Of a stretch of 64,000 nucleotides of DNA, positions 12,325-25,123 are shown one piece after another; position 1 is the first letter of the stretch, and each line of letters opens with the position of its first letter. The stretch comes from Glandiceps talaboti (taxonomy: Eukaryota; Hemichordata; Enteropneusta; Spengelidae). A program made the translations under genes and the position numbers. The notes under the pieces were generated by a model, which saw nothing but the letters and a program-made list of their open reading frames with translations, was not told the origin of the DNA and ran no database searches. The DNA lies in the NCBI RefSeq assembly GCF_964340395.1, contig NC_135559.1, positions 16,260,031-16,324,030 on the forward strand, in the 5' to 3' direction.

Positions 12325-12669
12325 CTTACAGCGAATTTCAAAAAACTGTTCAGTATCTCTGTTTGATACAACCACGCAGAAACAATAAGTAATGCATGTC
12401 ACAGTGCAATAGCAAGATCGCATTTTTTGCTACATTGAGTCTAAATGAAATAAAGTATTTAAATATATTGCAACTCCATGGAGACATTCCGGCGCTAATG
12501 CTTTTCTTAGTATCAATTTGATGCATGTTATTTAGACAAAATGTAGCAAGAAACTGTATTCATTCAATCTTGCTATCTTAAAGTGTAGCATACATGTGCA
12601 GTTTAACTTGTTGGTTTTTGTGTGGTTGTATCAAACAGATCTGTACGGTGTTTTGAAATTCGCTGTAAG
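12325..12669. mobile_element. Foldback MITE with long terminal inverted repeats
   Basis: The left end CTTACAGCGAATTTC is mirrored by the right end GAAATTCGCTGTAAG. The arms continue inward with TCTGTTTGATACAACCAC, then an AGCAAGAT box and a TTGCTACAT box, giving imperfect inverted repeats of about 140 bp around a short centre. Total 345 bp with no coding capacity. No clear target-site duplication was found. Confidence 0.7.
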
Positions 12670-14166
12670 AGTTTGTGTGATAGATCGCTAAGTTATCCAC
12701 GAAGATGATAGCTAGGTCACCGGACTCGTAAGTTTTCGCACTCAACAACAACGTTAAATTATAGCATCAAACCTTAGACTGTGGGGGGGGGGGGAGGTGT
12801 CATTATTTTCTTACACCCTTACAGCAACTCTAACTCAAAAAAAAAATATATGTGATTATTCCAGGATGCTTGTTTTTACATTTCTACTTTATCCTTGCAA
12901 GGTACATGACAAATTATGTACATTGTGATTTTTTTGTTCTATTTTGTTTACTAGTGGGGGGGGGGGGTTCAACAGGTAAATACTATCAATTATTTTTGTT
13001 ACGAGGAGGTTGTAGCTCGAGTGATAGGCTTATCCATAATTGATTTAACTTATTAAATGATTATGGAGAGCGATACATATTCAAGAGAACCGGAAACGCC
13101 CACGTTGCTGAATTCATTAGGGACAGTGTTTTGTTCTCAGGCAATCATCACCAAAATATAATTAGTATAAAACTTGAGTACGTCATTAGTATGTCGGAAT
13201 TATCCATCAAATTATCAACTAAGTGAAAGTGGAATATGAGAATACAAAGTTGTATTTTGAAATGATGTTGATGTTTTTAACGGGGAAATATGACATGTTG
13301 CAATTCGACAAGGTCACTCATCGAACCACGACTCAAACAAGGCGTGGACTGAGAGGTGGGTGCAGAATATAGACAACGGGAGCGATGAAGACAATACAAA
13401 GATGTACAGTGATTCAATGAATATCAATGGCATTAGTATTCAGTCTACGTTGCAACATGTCATCCACAGGAATGTGGTCAAACGCTCTTTTGTTCTCTCA
13501 CACAATACACCGGTTGAAGCAGTTATATAATAATCATTTTAAAATTTGATTGTAACTTTATTACTTGTGTCGATCATTTTCATATTTCATGATTAAAAAT
13601 TCTACAATAAATAATTAATACAAAGACTAATAATTATGTTCTCCATGATTCAATTCTAACAATATTACATGAAAGTGTTCACGAAAAACTTTTTTTTTTT
13701 AAATTGCACTTCTTCGGCCAAGTAGACAACTATGAGCGGGAAAAACCTTCTTTTGTGTGTGTACAAAATTTTGCGAGATTGGCAGTAGTGAAAGAGTTTA
13801 TGCATAAATCAAAAATTTTCTAAAGAATATTTTGCATTGTGTGAATTATGACATTTCAATAGCATTTTCATCACTCAATCGGTGATTGATTAATTTTCAA
13901 TATCTATTGAATAAATATCAATGACCTCGTCTGCTAAAAACAAGAAAACTGAAAACCTGGTTGAGTGGATTTCCTTTACCTTTTCTGACATCGCATGGAT
14001 AACAGATGTTCAATACTTTTTTCTTTCCTTTTTTTAAATAGAACTAATAAAAATATTTCAAACTTCAAACAAGACAGTGAAAATGGCTGGATCAAATAAA
14101 TAAGACATTTGGTGGCATAAATATAAAGTTCAAAATCAAAATCAGTTGCTACGCAAATCATAACAG

Positions 14167-14172
14167 TTTATT
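14167..14172 (-). terminator. Candidate poly(A) signal for the NFIL3-like gene
   Basis: TTTATT on the plus strand (AATAAA on the minus strand), about 120 bases past the bZIP stop codon; the nearest canonical signal seen downstream. Confidence 0.4.
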
Positions 14173-14289
14173 ACTAATGTATTGCACTAAGCGTGGAGAC
14201 TAAACAATTTGAATATTGCATAGGAAAAAAGTGAATGCTTGTTAAAATTCATATAAAATGGCAGCCCGATTGGTTGATTATTTATAACA

Positions 14290-15429
14290 CTACATGACAA
14301 CGTCTATATTTTCTTCGTCGTTGCTCTCGTTGCGATCGGAGTCAGAGCCAGAACCGGACGAAAAACTGTCTTTTTGTCGCTTATATCTTAATTTACAGGG
14401 AAGCTGAGAGTTCTCGCTGTCAGAACCACTTGATCCGAGCGTACGTTTTCCTTTAGCACATTTAGTTGGTGTTTCGGTTGGCGACGATACTGACGAAGAC
14501 GGCGATGTGGTAGATTTGCCGTGTTTTCGTTGAGGTTTCTCGTGGTCGCGGTCTCGGCTACTCAACTTTTCCATTTCGTATATGCTTTCCTTTAAATGAA
14601 CAGCCGAGAATTTAGTGACGTCCATGTCGGAGTGTTGGTCTCTCTTTCTTTTGAACTGTTTAGAGGCAGTGACAGTGTCACGAACAGAGTGTCGAGAAGG
14701 TGGTAACTCGTCAAAGCCTTGTTTCATGTTGTACAAATATCCCGGATAATGATGAAAACTTGGCATGAAGGGATGTGTAAGACTTGAAGGTGCTCTCTCC
14801 CTACCAAACCCATACCCGTCGTATGCATACCTTTCACTCTCACTGTAATTCTCAGCAATATTATAGTGTGCTGGATATCGTGGGTCTAGAGAACGTTTGC
14901 TTAGATCAATGGGAAGTGCATATGGATTGACAGGCACTGGAGCTATTGGCAGACCATAGTACGGCGGAATTTGGTGTTGATCGTGCAACTTCATCTGTGC
15001 CGCATTATTTGAAGCGTTGTTATTTGCAGCTTCATTTTTAATGTGGGTACCACCTTTCTTCCTTTTTCTCAGTTCCTCTTCAAGTTTGTCGATTCGAGAT
15101 TTCATTTTGTCGTTTTCCTCCAACAATTCTACTACCCTCATTTGCAGCGCCATGTTGTTCACTTTCTGTCGTTCCCTAGACCTCTTGGCCGCTTCGTTAT
15201 TTTTCAACCTTTTCATCCAATATCGATCATCTTTGCAGTCCTCGGCTATATACTCGGGAGCTTTCCGACTAGTAATCAGCTTCCGTCTTCGGATGTAAAC
15301 ACCGTTATTTCGCATGATTTCTAGGGTTGAGTCATCGAATATATTTTCGGGTACATATGAAATCACGATGTCACTATTGTCGCCCTCTCCAGCTTGTTTC
15401 GATTTTTCGTCGTTAACCTGGTTTTCCAT
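14290..15429 (-). CDS. NFIL3/E4BP4-like bZIP transcription factor
   Basis: An intact 379-residue intronless frame, matching the single coding exon known for vertebrate NFIL3. The bZIP spans about residues 66-123: KDDRYWMKRLKNNEAAKRSRER supplies a basic region of the PAR/NFIL3 class (KNNEAAKRSRE is the NFIL3 form; PAR factors have KNNMAAKRSRD), followed by a zipper with Leu95, Leu102, Met109 and Leu116 at exact heptad spacing. Residues 173-177 are PIDLS, a PxDLS motif that in many repressors docks CtBP. The C-terminal third is Ser-rich and basic, then acidic (about 310-379). Expected role: nuclear homodimer repressing genes through TTAYGTAA sites. The start is the first ATG after a predicted 5'UTR acceptor. 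A PAR-family or vrille/giant-type ortholog is the alternative; NFIL3-like is best on the basic region. Confidence 0.85.
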   Translation of the reverse strand: MENQVNDEKSKQAGEGDNSDIVISYVPENIFDDSTLEIMRNNGVYIRRRKLITSRKAPEYIAEDCKDDRYWMKRLKNNEAAKRSRERQKVNNMALQMRVVELLEENDKMKSRIDKLEEELRKRKKGGTHIKNEAANNNASNNAAQMKLHDQHQIPPYYGLPIAPVPVNPYALPIDLSKRSLDPRYPAHYNIAENYSESERYAYDGYGFGRERAPSSLTHPFMPSFHHYPGYLYNMKQGFDELPPSRHSVRDTVTASKQFKRKRDQHSDMDVTKFSAVHLKESIYEMEKLSSRDRDHEKPQRKHGKSTTSPSSSVSSPTETPTKCAKGKRTLGSSGSDSENSQLPCKLRYKRQKDSFSSGSGSDSDRNESNDEENIDVVM

Positions 15430-15466
15430 CTTGTAAATAGTTAATAATAATTGTGGTCTGTCAAAT

Positions 15467-17498
15467 CTGAAGAAAAAAAATAGATGATGGCAAAACTTAG
15501 TATAGGTTTATTTCTTAGATTGATTTTATGTGTATATTGATATTTATTTATTACACATTTATTACAGCATTGAAAAAGAAGACATGTTTTACATTCTTAT
15601 CTAAAATGGTAAATAGAGAACGGAAAATAGCAAAAGTTTGTCCAGTCCGTCTCCTACTAGGACATTGGCAGTATTGTACAACGCCATTGTTTTTAATTAC
15701 TTGGCATCACCAACTTATAATTGGTTTTATCGCCAACTATGCAATCAAAAATTAAAAAGAAATAGAGGGTGTTTTAGCTATAATTCGTGTGATATGTTAG
15801 AAGGAGAGTGGAACTGTACTGACGGATTACAATTTAAAAGCAATTAAACTCAAGTTATGCAGCAGGCTAGGCCCTGAATCGAACTTTTTTTTCAAGGTTT
15901 CCGAATTGACTTGTGAACCCCAATCATGCACAGTTCACACCTACTGCAGAAACCAAGCTGAGTCTGACCACACCCATGTGACCTCCACAGTCATTCCATA
16001 CATATGTAATATAGCTATTGTATCGATTTGTTAATTTAGAAATATTTTTCAATTCAGGATCGATATGTCCACGCATGCGCAATAACAATGCAGAACAATG
16101 ACAAAGTTTTCAGTATTGGTGCCAAATGCTATAACAATTGACACGTCGACAGAACGGAACAAAACAGAAAATATGAAACAATACCCACTAGAACTGTTGT
16201 GTTTGATAATTTATCAACAGAACACATGCCTAAACGAATATTTGCATTTTGGTTTTTGAAAGAGTTTACTAAACAACTTGGGATCGAAGTCAATTAAAGT
16301 CATGCGGACTCGCAATATATTTTTTTTACGAAATATGTGATTTTGAAATATAAAATGATAAAATTTAATTCATACAGCAAGTTGAGTGATTTCCAACAAT
16401 TTAATATGATAACACGGTAGGGTACCAGTATACAGAATGCCATTGCTCACATTCCACACTAATATAATCACACTGCCGAAAAGACAATATTACCCCCACC
16501 CCTTGTCCTCCCCCCTCCCTCCCCCTCCACACCCATGAAATATGATATTTAGTTTTAGATACTGATATTCTTTATCTATAGTCACCAGATCACACAGGCC
16601 CGAAAACAAATCGAATCTCTTTTTAACATTTTCTGTAACCCACGGTTTTCACATCTCTTTAAATCTTCCAGAAAGATGTGATCTCTGCCCAAAACAAAAA
16701 TTTTAAAATGTAGTGATCTGACCGGGTAAATAAGTGTAGAACATGGTTTTTTTGTTTTTTTTTTGTTTTTTTGTTTTTTTAAGAGATGTTTTAGAGTGGA
16801 AAACGCAATTTTGCATAATGTGATTTTAGTGGAAAATTGAAGTTTGGTACTAGAGGGGATACGATCGTGGGCTTTGTGGTAACGAGGAGTCGCTATGAAA
16901 CTACCACTACATGCGTGAAACAAACTATTAACGTTCAAAATTCTATCAGCATTTGATGTACTTCGTCACACCGTTAAAATAGATTCGACTCGACTTCTGA
17001 TACGCGTGTTATCAGATCATGTACACGTCTTTTGATGGATGGTGCGTACATCGGAAATCGGTGTATCCTATCAACAATGACTGTTGTTTGTGGTTAATTA
17101 GCTTAATTTCTTCACAGCGACATTGTGAAAGTGGTTATACCTTTGTCTATAATAACAGCGGTGCACTCATCGTGGTTGACACTTCCCTGCCCTACAAATA
17201 TACAGCGCTACAGTACGCTACAACATGTATAATTATGCCTTCTGTGCCACATACCTATACATGCATCACAACGACACGCCGTAAACGTGCAGATAAAACT
17301 AAATATTGAAGTTTCATCATACCGTATAATCTATATCACCGCTAGCATAAAAGACAGGAATTGTACCGAGAGGTGACCAACAAATAGCTGACACGTGTAC
17401 AAGGCGATGATTGCACCGCTAAGAGTTATCATCCAGAATCTAACCTACGGCAAAACAACTACAAAGTTGCGCTAAAGAACATTAAAACTTCGTCTTAC
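15467..17498 (-). other. Predicted 5'UTR intron of the NFIL3-like gene
   Basis: On the minus strand the donor CCAG|GTAAGACG begins at 17498 and an acceptor with a pure pyrimidine tract (CTATTTTTTTTCTTCAG) ends at 15467, 37 bases before the ATG. Both are close to consensus. The intron would be 2,032 bp and lie wholly in the 5'UTR. Confidence 0.6.
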
Positions 17499-17580
17499 CT
17501 GGCTGGGTATTCGATGTTCAAGCGTTGATGAAACTTTGCTTGTGTGATTTAGAAGCTATGCTGTAACACGTCTTTTATAG
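17499..17580 (-). promoter_or_regulatory. Predicted first exon and TATA box of the NFIL3-like gene
   Basis: A TATA element, CTATAAAAGA on the minus strand, lies at 17571-17580. A start 25-30 bases downstream would put the transcription start near 17545, leaving a short first exon of about 45-50 bases that ends at the donor at 17499. Near-consensus D-box sequences lie upstream on the plus strand: TTACGTAG at 17732-17739 and TTATGTTG at 17722-17729 (NFIL3 consensus TTAYGTAA), which could allow autorepression. Inference from sequence only. Confidence 0.5.
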
Positions 17581-19148
17581 TATACAGCCCGGATCCAACA
17601 AGTTGTCAGCTAATCTAAACATGTGCCTTGTCTGGACACGATTTTTCATGTAACAAAGGCATCCGAATACTCCTTATTTTAGAAATTCATCTGTTGTATT
17701 TCCTATTGTAGCAAGTCTTTTTTATGTTGTATTACGTAGCATCATAGTGATGAACGAACTATTCTGTTCTTCTCATAGTTCGATCACAGATAGCCTCTTC
17801 CGGAACTATCTAACAATGCGATGCAATGATTTGCGAAGTTCTTCGTATCCGTGATGAAATTGTTTGCTATATATTACATGCAGCGCCTAGATCCAAGAAT
17901 CGTTTACTCAGTGACAGAAGTAGTAGGCCAATGGTTTGATAATAATTTCCGACAAAAATATCTGTGTTTGTTTATAACTTTGATGGCTATTACAAGGCCA
18001 CACTGCCATACATACAGAAATACATACATTTTGACACGACGTTAGACAGGTCAGACTGTCGTGTTTAGACTTTTGACACAAAATAAATTTTGATCGTTTA
18101 TTCCACTGGGCTTGTAGTTTTATCTACACATATACTAGTAACTTTACCTTTATCAAACCCTCGATTGATTTTGGAGCTTCCATTAGTTCTACTGAATTTT
18201 GCAACCATTTAATTAAAACTGAATTGCTGTTACTGGAGTATTATTTTTTTCGATCAGACAACCGACAATATGATCAATGAAAAGTTAAAACTCCAAACAT
18301 TATACATGTTAATTAGTCCTAAACAAATAATTGTTTGGTTCCGGTTACCTGACCCCACCTAGCTTTTCACTGCCGACCCTAAACTTTTTTTTCCGAGAAA
18401 AAAATGATAAAATTGTGAAGTCTCACGAGAAATAGTGGATGCGGAAACTGGCATCAACTTAAAAAGACAAAATAAAACTGTTCTTCCAATCTGTAATGGC
18501 TGATAGGAAGGAATAAACAACACAGAAACCATTTGGAAAACAATGGAAAACCTGAACTAGACACTCACACAGAAATTATAACAAAAATAAAATTAAAAAT
18601 CTACCTACCCATCTATTCCAAAATTGAGCGTCATCGGAATCACACCATTTTTTTTATTATGCCTTAGAAGTCTACCTTACCTTTCTTTAGTAGTATCATT
18701 GTAAAAAAAAGTTTCAAATCGTGATTTACCGAGTCGCTGATTTTTTGGGTGCGGACCCCAAAATCAATATTGATTTCATACATATACGGTTGAGTCATTC
18801 TATACATATCTAACAAAACAGTTAATATCAATATATTCATATGATTTTTTGATTCCTTAAAAATAAACATGGGATTAAGTGGTAATTTTGAACGACAGAA
18901 TTGTCTGGATTGTACAAATATTACTGGAAATTCAATGTTTTGAATAAATCAGAATAACTATACTCCAGTCGTTGATGCAAATTGATATTAAACCAAATTA
19001 AACCAATACTACACAAAATACGTCATAACAGGCAATTCAAAACATCTGAGAAATATCCCCGACCTTTCGGGGTAAAACGTTTTTAACTCTCTTTCTTTGC
19101 ATTTTTTTTGCTAAGAAATGGTGTGATACACCATGCATCAACCTGGAA
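17581..19148. other. Intergenic, upstream of the NFIL3-like gene
   Basis: Apart from the D-box-like sites and the dispersed repeat at 18318-18670, nothing else is recognised. Likely holds NFIL3-like regulatory sequence. Confidence 0.4.
18318..18670 (+). repeat. Dispersed repeat family A, copy 1
   Basis: Starts CCTAAACAAATAATTGTTTG and continues CCGGTTACCTGACCCCACC, then AGAAATAGTGGATGCGGAAA and a block GAGCGTCATCGGAA. Other copies lie at 26797-27172 (full length), 33558-33735 (5' half) and 35632-35725 (fragment). No open frame is shared, so probably a non-autonomous element. Confidence 0.65.
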
Positions 19149-19412
<264 letters not shown>

Positions 19413-19574
19413 AATGTACATTTTAGTGTTCATCAGACGACGTTCGCTCATGTACATATACCTACTGTTTGAATGATGGTTTCGTGAGACAATAATATAG
19501 AGTAGTTTTGTTTGACTTGTTTAGAGATGACATTCAGTGTATGTACATTACATTACAATACGGTACACATGAAT

Positions 19575-19770
19575 TAGGGAGCCATCAGTAATTAAAGGGG
19601 GAGGGCGGAAGGGTCAGGGGAAATCAGACTCACGCTGTTGCATAAAATGTCACCCTCCCCCGATTTCGTCGTGCTAAACCATGGTCCCCCCTCAACTTTC
19701 TTTCTGTAAAACATAACCCTCCCCCTGTTAAAGTAGTTCAAAACGTGGGTTAAACTGTTGTCCAAAATGT
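19575..19770 (+). repeat. G/C-strand-biased dispersed repeat, copy 1
   Basis: Begins TTAGGGAGCCATCAGTAATT and then G-rich and C-rich runs (GGGGGAGGG, CCCTCCCCC, CCCTCCCCCTG). The opposite-strand copy at 50400-50545 ends with the matching AACTGATCACTCCCTAA. A fragment with CCCTCCCCTAATC lies at 20605-20625. Strong strand bias could allow quadruplex formation. Confidence 0.6.
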
Positions 19771-20094
19771 AAAAGGACACAAATCTTAGAATCAATGGTA
19801 AGGACTTAATCCCACCGCTGCCACCATGTTCAACGTTTTAAAGGCATTGGTTATTTTCCACTACTACCGCGATGTGGATTTGTGTGAAGGTACTTCATTA
19901 ATAAATACATGTGTTTTTTATTTTTATTTTATTCATTCATCATCCAACAGGCTTAGCCCAATAACAGGACGACCTTGATAAAATACAATAAATGATTGAA
20001 CAAAACGTGTACCATACATCACAATAACAATTACACTATACCTTTACACAATGTGGAAAATACAATAAACATAAAGAAATACAAAATTAAGTAA

Positions 20095-20470
20095 AATTAC
20101 CCGTCTGTATATATTAACTCTTTCAATTCATTTTTAAAATCAGCAAACGACGTAAAAAGGTCAATGCCATAAGGATACAGACTATTTAAAAGCCTCAAAT
20201 GCAAATGCATGTTTGGACAGATCCATACGGTGGTTGGGAAGCCTAAAAATTTCCCTAAATCTAAAACACCTTGGAGGAACATAAAAATTAAACTTATCAA
20301 GAATATCTGGGCAAATAAATCTAGAATTCACACATTTATAGACAAAACACAGGTCAAGAAATTTACGTCTAAGAGATAATGGAGGCAAATTAAACACCAG
20401 TTTTGATATCATTGCATTGGTTGAGCGAAGGCCACAACTCCGGACGATTAGATTGGCACACCCTCAACGT
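20095..20470 (-). pseudogene. Decayed non-LTR retrotransposon, C-terminal RT end
   Basis: The minus-strand translation gives a CANLIVRSCGL block, then LPPLSLRRKFLDLCFVYKCV and, after a frameshift near 20185, LLNSLYPYGIDLF. LRR(K/R)xxxLCxVYKxxN is the typical tail of the reverse transcriptase ORF in Jockey/CR1-group LINEs. There is no upstream RT core here, so this is a 5'-truncated, frameshifted remnant. Confidence 0.65.
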
Positions 20471-21146
20471 TGTCAACATCTCCCCAACATTATCCCCTAG
20501 TATCTTACCCAACTGTTCAAGTCCCATTTTACACCTGTGAGACCAACTCCTCTCGTCACATCACAGCTGACAATTAATGTTTGACAATATAATGATTCAA
20601 AGTAAAATGTGACCCTCCCCTAATCCCATTCTCTAAAAGTGTCTACTTGCTGAACCTGGAACTTAGTCTATCTGCTAGACCTCGGATGTTCTTCCGATAC
20701 AATACAAGTTGGTATAAGGACATTTGAAGTCACCAAAAACCGTCTTCAGCATTCACACTAGACACAAAAGCATGTCTATTCGTTCATGGAATCATCATCC
20801 ACGGTGGTTCGTTCTTCAAGTATCCCTTTTTTTTATTCTCACACCAGACACTACGATCTGATTTTTGTCCATAACTTTTCATTTGTGTTTTTCTCTAACC
20901 ATAGACAGTGGAGACCATTGTAGGTCTAATGTGATGGAAATTCATATATTTCGGAGATTTTGACGCAATGAGTCGCAATTAGATATTTCCGTTTCTTGTG
21001 GTAACACCTTTTGTATCTGAATTTGGAGTGGCAAGTACTTCCGACCTTACCTAATTGTTTTCTAACAATACGTTTACAAAGAGGTCTTGCCAATCAACTT
21101 CTTGTTTGGATTCAAAAAAGGTGACAAATTTAAAGAATAAATGAAT

Positions 21147-21380
<234 letters not shown>

Positions 21381-21884
21381 TCTCCGTCGTCTTGCAATGG
21401 GCTCATCTTTTTATAGAGACAAATTTGCATTATATCACTTTTATTGTCTTCCAAAATCATGCAAACATTAAGTGTATATATTTTTTTTTACTGTTCTCCG
21501 ACCGTGAGAATAGCACTCTACAGTTCAGCATGCTATAGAATACATCTGGAACCGAAGCAACACTCACTCATTGTCATGTTGAAATTGCAGCATGCATATC
21601 TGATGATTGATGGACATGATAGAATACCAACTGTGTTCAAGAACATGGCTGCCGGCTAGTGAAGACAAAAGATAAAGATAAGGACTTGACATATAACACT
21701 TTCAGTCGACTATAGTTTAGCTAAGTGTCGTTAAAACAGCGTGACCAAGGACTATTCCGCTCTCCAAACTTACATTTTGATTTTTTGCAATTTTCGTGGT
21801 TTTTTTGAATCAGCAAATGTCAGTTAGGATAGTGAATAGCGTTGTAGTCGTTCAAGTCTACAGGTAGGCTATTTAAGCACTTGA

Positions 21885-21889
<5 letters not shown>

Positions 21890-21953
<64 letters not shown>
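21890..21953. repeat. (CT)n microsatellite
   Basis: About 32 CT units, 500 bp beyond the gapped CT array. Confidence 0.95.
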
Positions 21954-21955
<2 letters not shown>

Positions 21956-22039
21956 CCAATAATAGCACGCAACGATAGCAAGGGAAATAACTGAGGATCT
22001 ACTATGTGCATGTGCAATAAATCACAAAAATGCATGGTG

Positions 22040-24950
22040 AAAAAGATGGAAATACATCGTCTACCTCCGAGTACATTTATATAAGTGTGCTAGTAGTAGC
22101 CAAAGATCAAAACGCTTTTGTGTACACTATAGGGACCGTGTTTTGTCTAGCTATGTAGTGTATGGTTAGTAATAACATAACATTCCAAGCTATTCGAACT
22201 CAAAGAATATAATCAGACATGTCTGCGCCCTAGCGATGCAAGTAGTCTCTGAAGTTACAAGCAGCATAAGCAAGTAATGATTTCTGTGTCGTATGATTAT
22301 TAAAAAGCCGAGCGTGGCATATATTGGGCATATATTTCACGGTAAGTGTCCCGGACTCGAAACTTGCTTCGTGTAAGTTAAGACCCTAAACAAGGAACAA
22401 CTCAGATCCAATCCTGCCTCTTGAGACTTTCTTCAAGTCAGAACAAGTCACAGAAATAATTTACAAACTCAGGAAAATGCAGTACAAAAAGGAGGTCAAG
22501 GAAGTGTTCGCCTGGACGTTATACAGCTTGGAAAACAAAATATTGTAAAACAAATATAAAGCAGATCATTGTGTAAAGGTTTATTCAAGCCAGTTTGTCC
22601 CGGTCTCAAATCACAGCTTTTTTTCAAGGTTTAGTGTTGTTTCTTTGATGAATTTAATGAGAAAGGATTGATATGGGTATACAAAAGGTAAAATCCTGTT
22701 TCCGCTTCCGATTATTAACCTCAATGTAATGGTTAATGAAGTGAAACAAAAGAGCAAACAGTAGACATGAATGATTGAAAGAGTGAATGAAAGTAATTAG
22801 ATTCAGGAACTTGTCACCAAAAGACTCGGAAGACAAAGAAGTGTTTTCAATTTCATTAACAGAGAACAGAAACAAATTACAAAAGCACCTTTATGTCATG
22901 TGACTTGAATCGTCATGGTTATCAGTTCCGCCATATTGATCAAAAGTTAAAGCATGATATAGATAATGAAATTACGATGATCAAAGCAAAGACCGGTCAG
23001 TCGCTGTGTCTATTTTATATATAGTTCGACAGACAGGCAGTCAGTCAGTCAGTCGGTCAGTCAGTCAGTGATACAGACAGACACAAAACACGCACACACA
23101 CACATGCACGCACAGACCATAGACCCTCCCTGGTGGAGGGTCTATGCACACAGAGACAGACAGACAGACAGATACACACACAGAGACAAACATACACACA
23201 CACACACATACACACATAAACGCATACAAACACACTGAATAAGAAAACATACAGACAGGCAAAGAGAAATGCTGAGTTGCGTACAAATGAGATGGGAGGA
23301 GATACATCGAATTGATAGAAGGGTTTCGAGATATTAAATAAGGATAGATGCAGTAAGGAAAGAAGAAACGAAATAAAGGTGGAGGAAAAGTGGAATGGTT
23401 GCAGACTATATAGTATGATATTTTACGAGGTTATGTCCAAACGTCGTAAATCACATTCCTCTTAGCGGTACCACACCTGAAACCTACCCGACAAGAGGCT
23501 ATTACATGTATTTTTCGTTGAGTTAGCAGTAGAATTGTATTCTGGCTTGTCAGAATGGTTATGTCCTGTAAAAGTCAATTGGTCTGGTTGCCTTGTCTAT
23601 CGACATTGTCTGGTAATTACTTTACTTTCTTATGTAATTTCACCGGCATACTCACAAAACACAACAGAGTACAATGTACACTTACACCATCAAACACTCC
23701 GTGAGTTCATATCACATGATTGTAAAAGTCAATTTAAGCACATTAGCGGGTTTTTTTGTGTGTGAGAACTTTGATAACTTGTTAGGGTAACTTTTTTCAG
23801 ATTGTCACGGTCCACACCTTTTACCCGGCCTTTGGCCTTGTATACTACATAATGTACACTCTCTACATTGTAAAGGGACATGGTCCAGGAAACACGTTTA
23901 CAATTTTCTCTGTATAACACGCTACCAAATGTACACATCTGGCATACTAAAAGAACGATTATTCACTTGTGATTTATAGAACTGTCACCATCAGACGACT
24001 CGGAGTTAAAATGCATTTCATGAATATTCATAACTCCGAAGTCAAAAATTTCTTTATGACCAATCATTACCTTTTTTAAGTATAATATAACAGTAAAGGT
24101 CTTTTGAACAATACGTTGTCGCGGATTGAAAGACACGTGACACTGAGCGTTGAAATAAGTAATCAGACTCACCTTCATTTCATCTGCCACCTTCAGTAAA
24201 TCGAAGGGAAAAACTCTATTTAATATGAAGGCATCTCTCCGCCGGGTTACAAGGAATACTTGCGCGCGAGCGCTTCGGGGTCCCAGCTACGAAAATCCAG
24301 CTAGTAGCTAGAAGTTAAAACTTTAGAAAACGTTGTCACTATTAAAGTAGACACGACTTGTGAAAACGTCTACCCCGAGATAACAAAGTGTACGTCGTAC
24401 AACGGGGCAACATCGATGTGGAGACCAGAACTTTAACTTGGGCCTTTATGTGTTCGAAACTCATTTCATCATTGTCGTTAACGAACAAATAACGCTCAAT
24501 CTGGACATGCACAGGGGAAACAAATGATCTTTAAAACACATTGAAACATAATATCTATAATCTATTCTAGTCTAGAATTTGTGTCGACATTTGGGGAATA
24601 TCATAAACCATACACGTCTCACTTTCTACCGTTATGCTCCAGTTATATCTCCCAACAAAACATTTAGCTTCACATGTCTACAAACACGATAAATCTCACT
24701 CCCAGTATAAACTGATTGTAAATGTTATTGACTTTCTATTGTAACACTTTTCGACTTGGAAATGCTATGCATCTGAGATCGCTATAGAAATTATTTCAAT
24801 AGTAGTCTGGGTATAAATGGCGTGTACCAACGTTTCTCCGGGTTGTAATTGTGTAGGGTACAATCCATCATCCAAGTCATCCATCGGTCACTGCGTCCTT
24901 TTGCGACCCATTTATGAACTTTGATTTATAAGGGAGTGTCCATTTTAACT
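22040..24950. other. Intergenic, no gene seen
   Basis: Contains short simple-sequence patches (CAGT and CACA runs at 23035-23225) and a perfect 12-bp hairpin, CATAGACCCTCC/GGAGGGTCTATG at 23118-23146. No coding exon could be supported. Confidence 0.5.
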
Positions 24951-25023
24951 TCCAATGGGTGGAGGTTTTTTCATCAAAGGGTATGTTTTCCATGCTCACT
25001 TTTATGACTTCCTATATTCACAT

Positions 25024-25106
<83 letters not shown>

Positions 25107-25123
25107 TAATCAATCAATCAATC
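25024..25123. repeat. (AATC)n microsatellite
   Basis: About 25 tetranucleotide units with one interruption (ATTA). Confidence 0.95.

Noticed and set aside
15017-15324. Plus-strand open frames of 93 codons
   Set aside because: Shadow frames antisense to the bZIP coding exon.
16582-16938. 118-codon minus-strand frame
   Set aside because: Runs through a poly(T)/poly(A) tract (KKQKNKKKTKKP) inside the predicted NFIL3-like 5'UTR intron; no recognisable domain.
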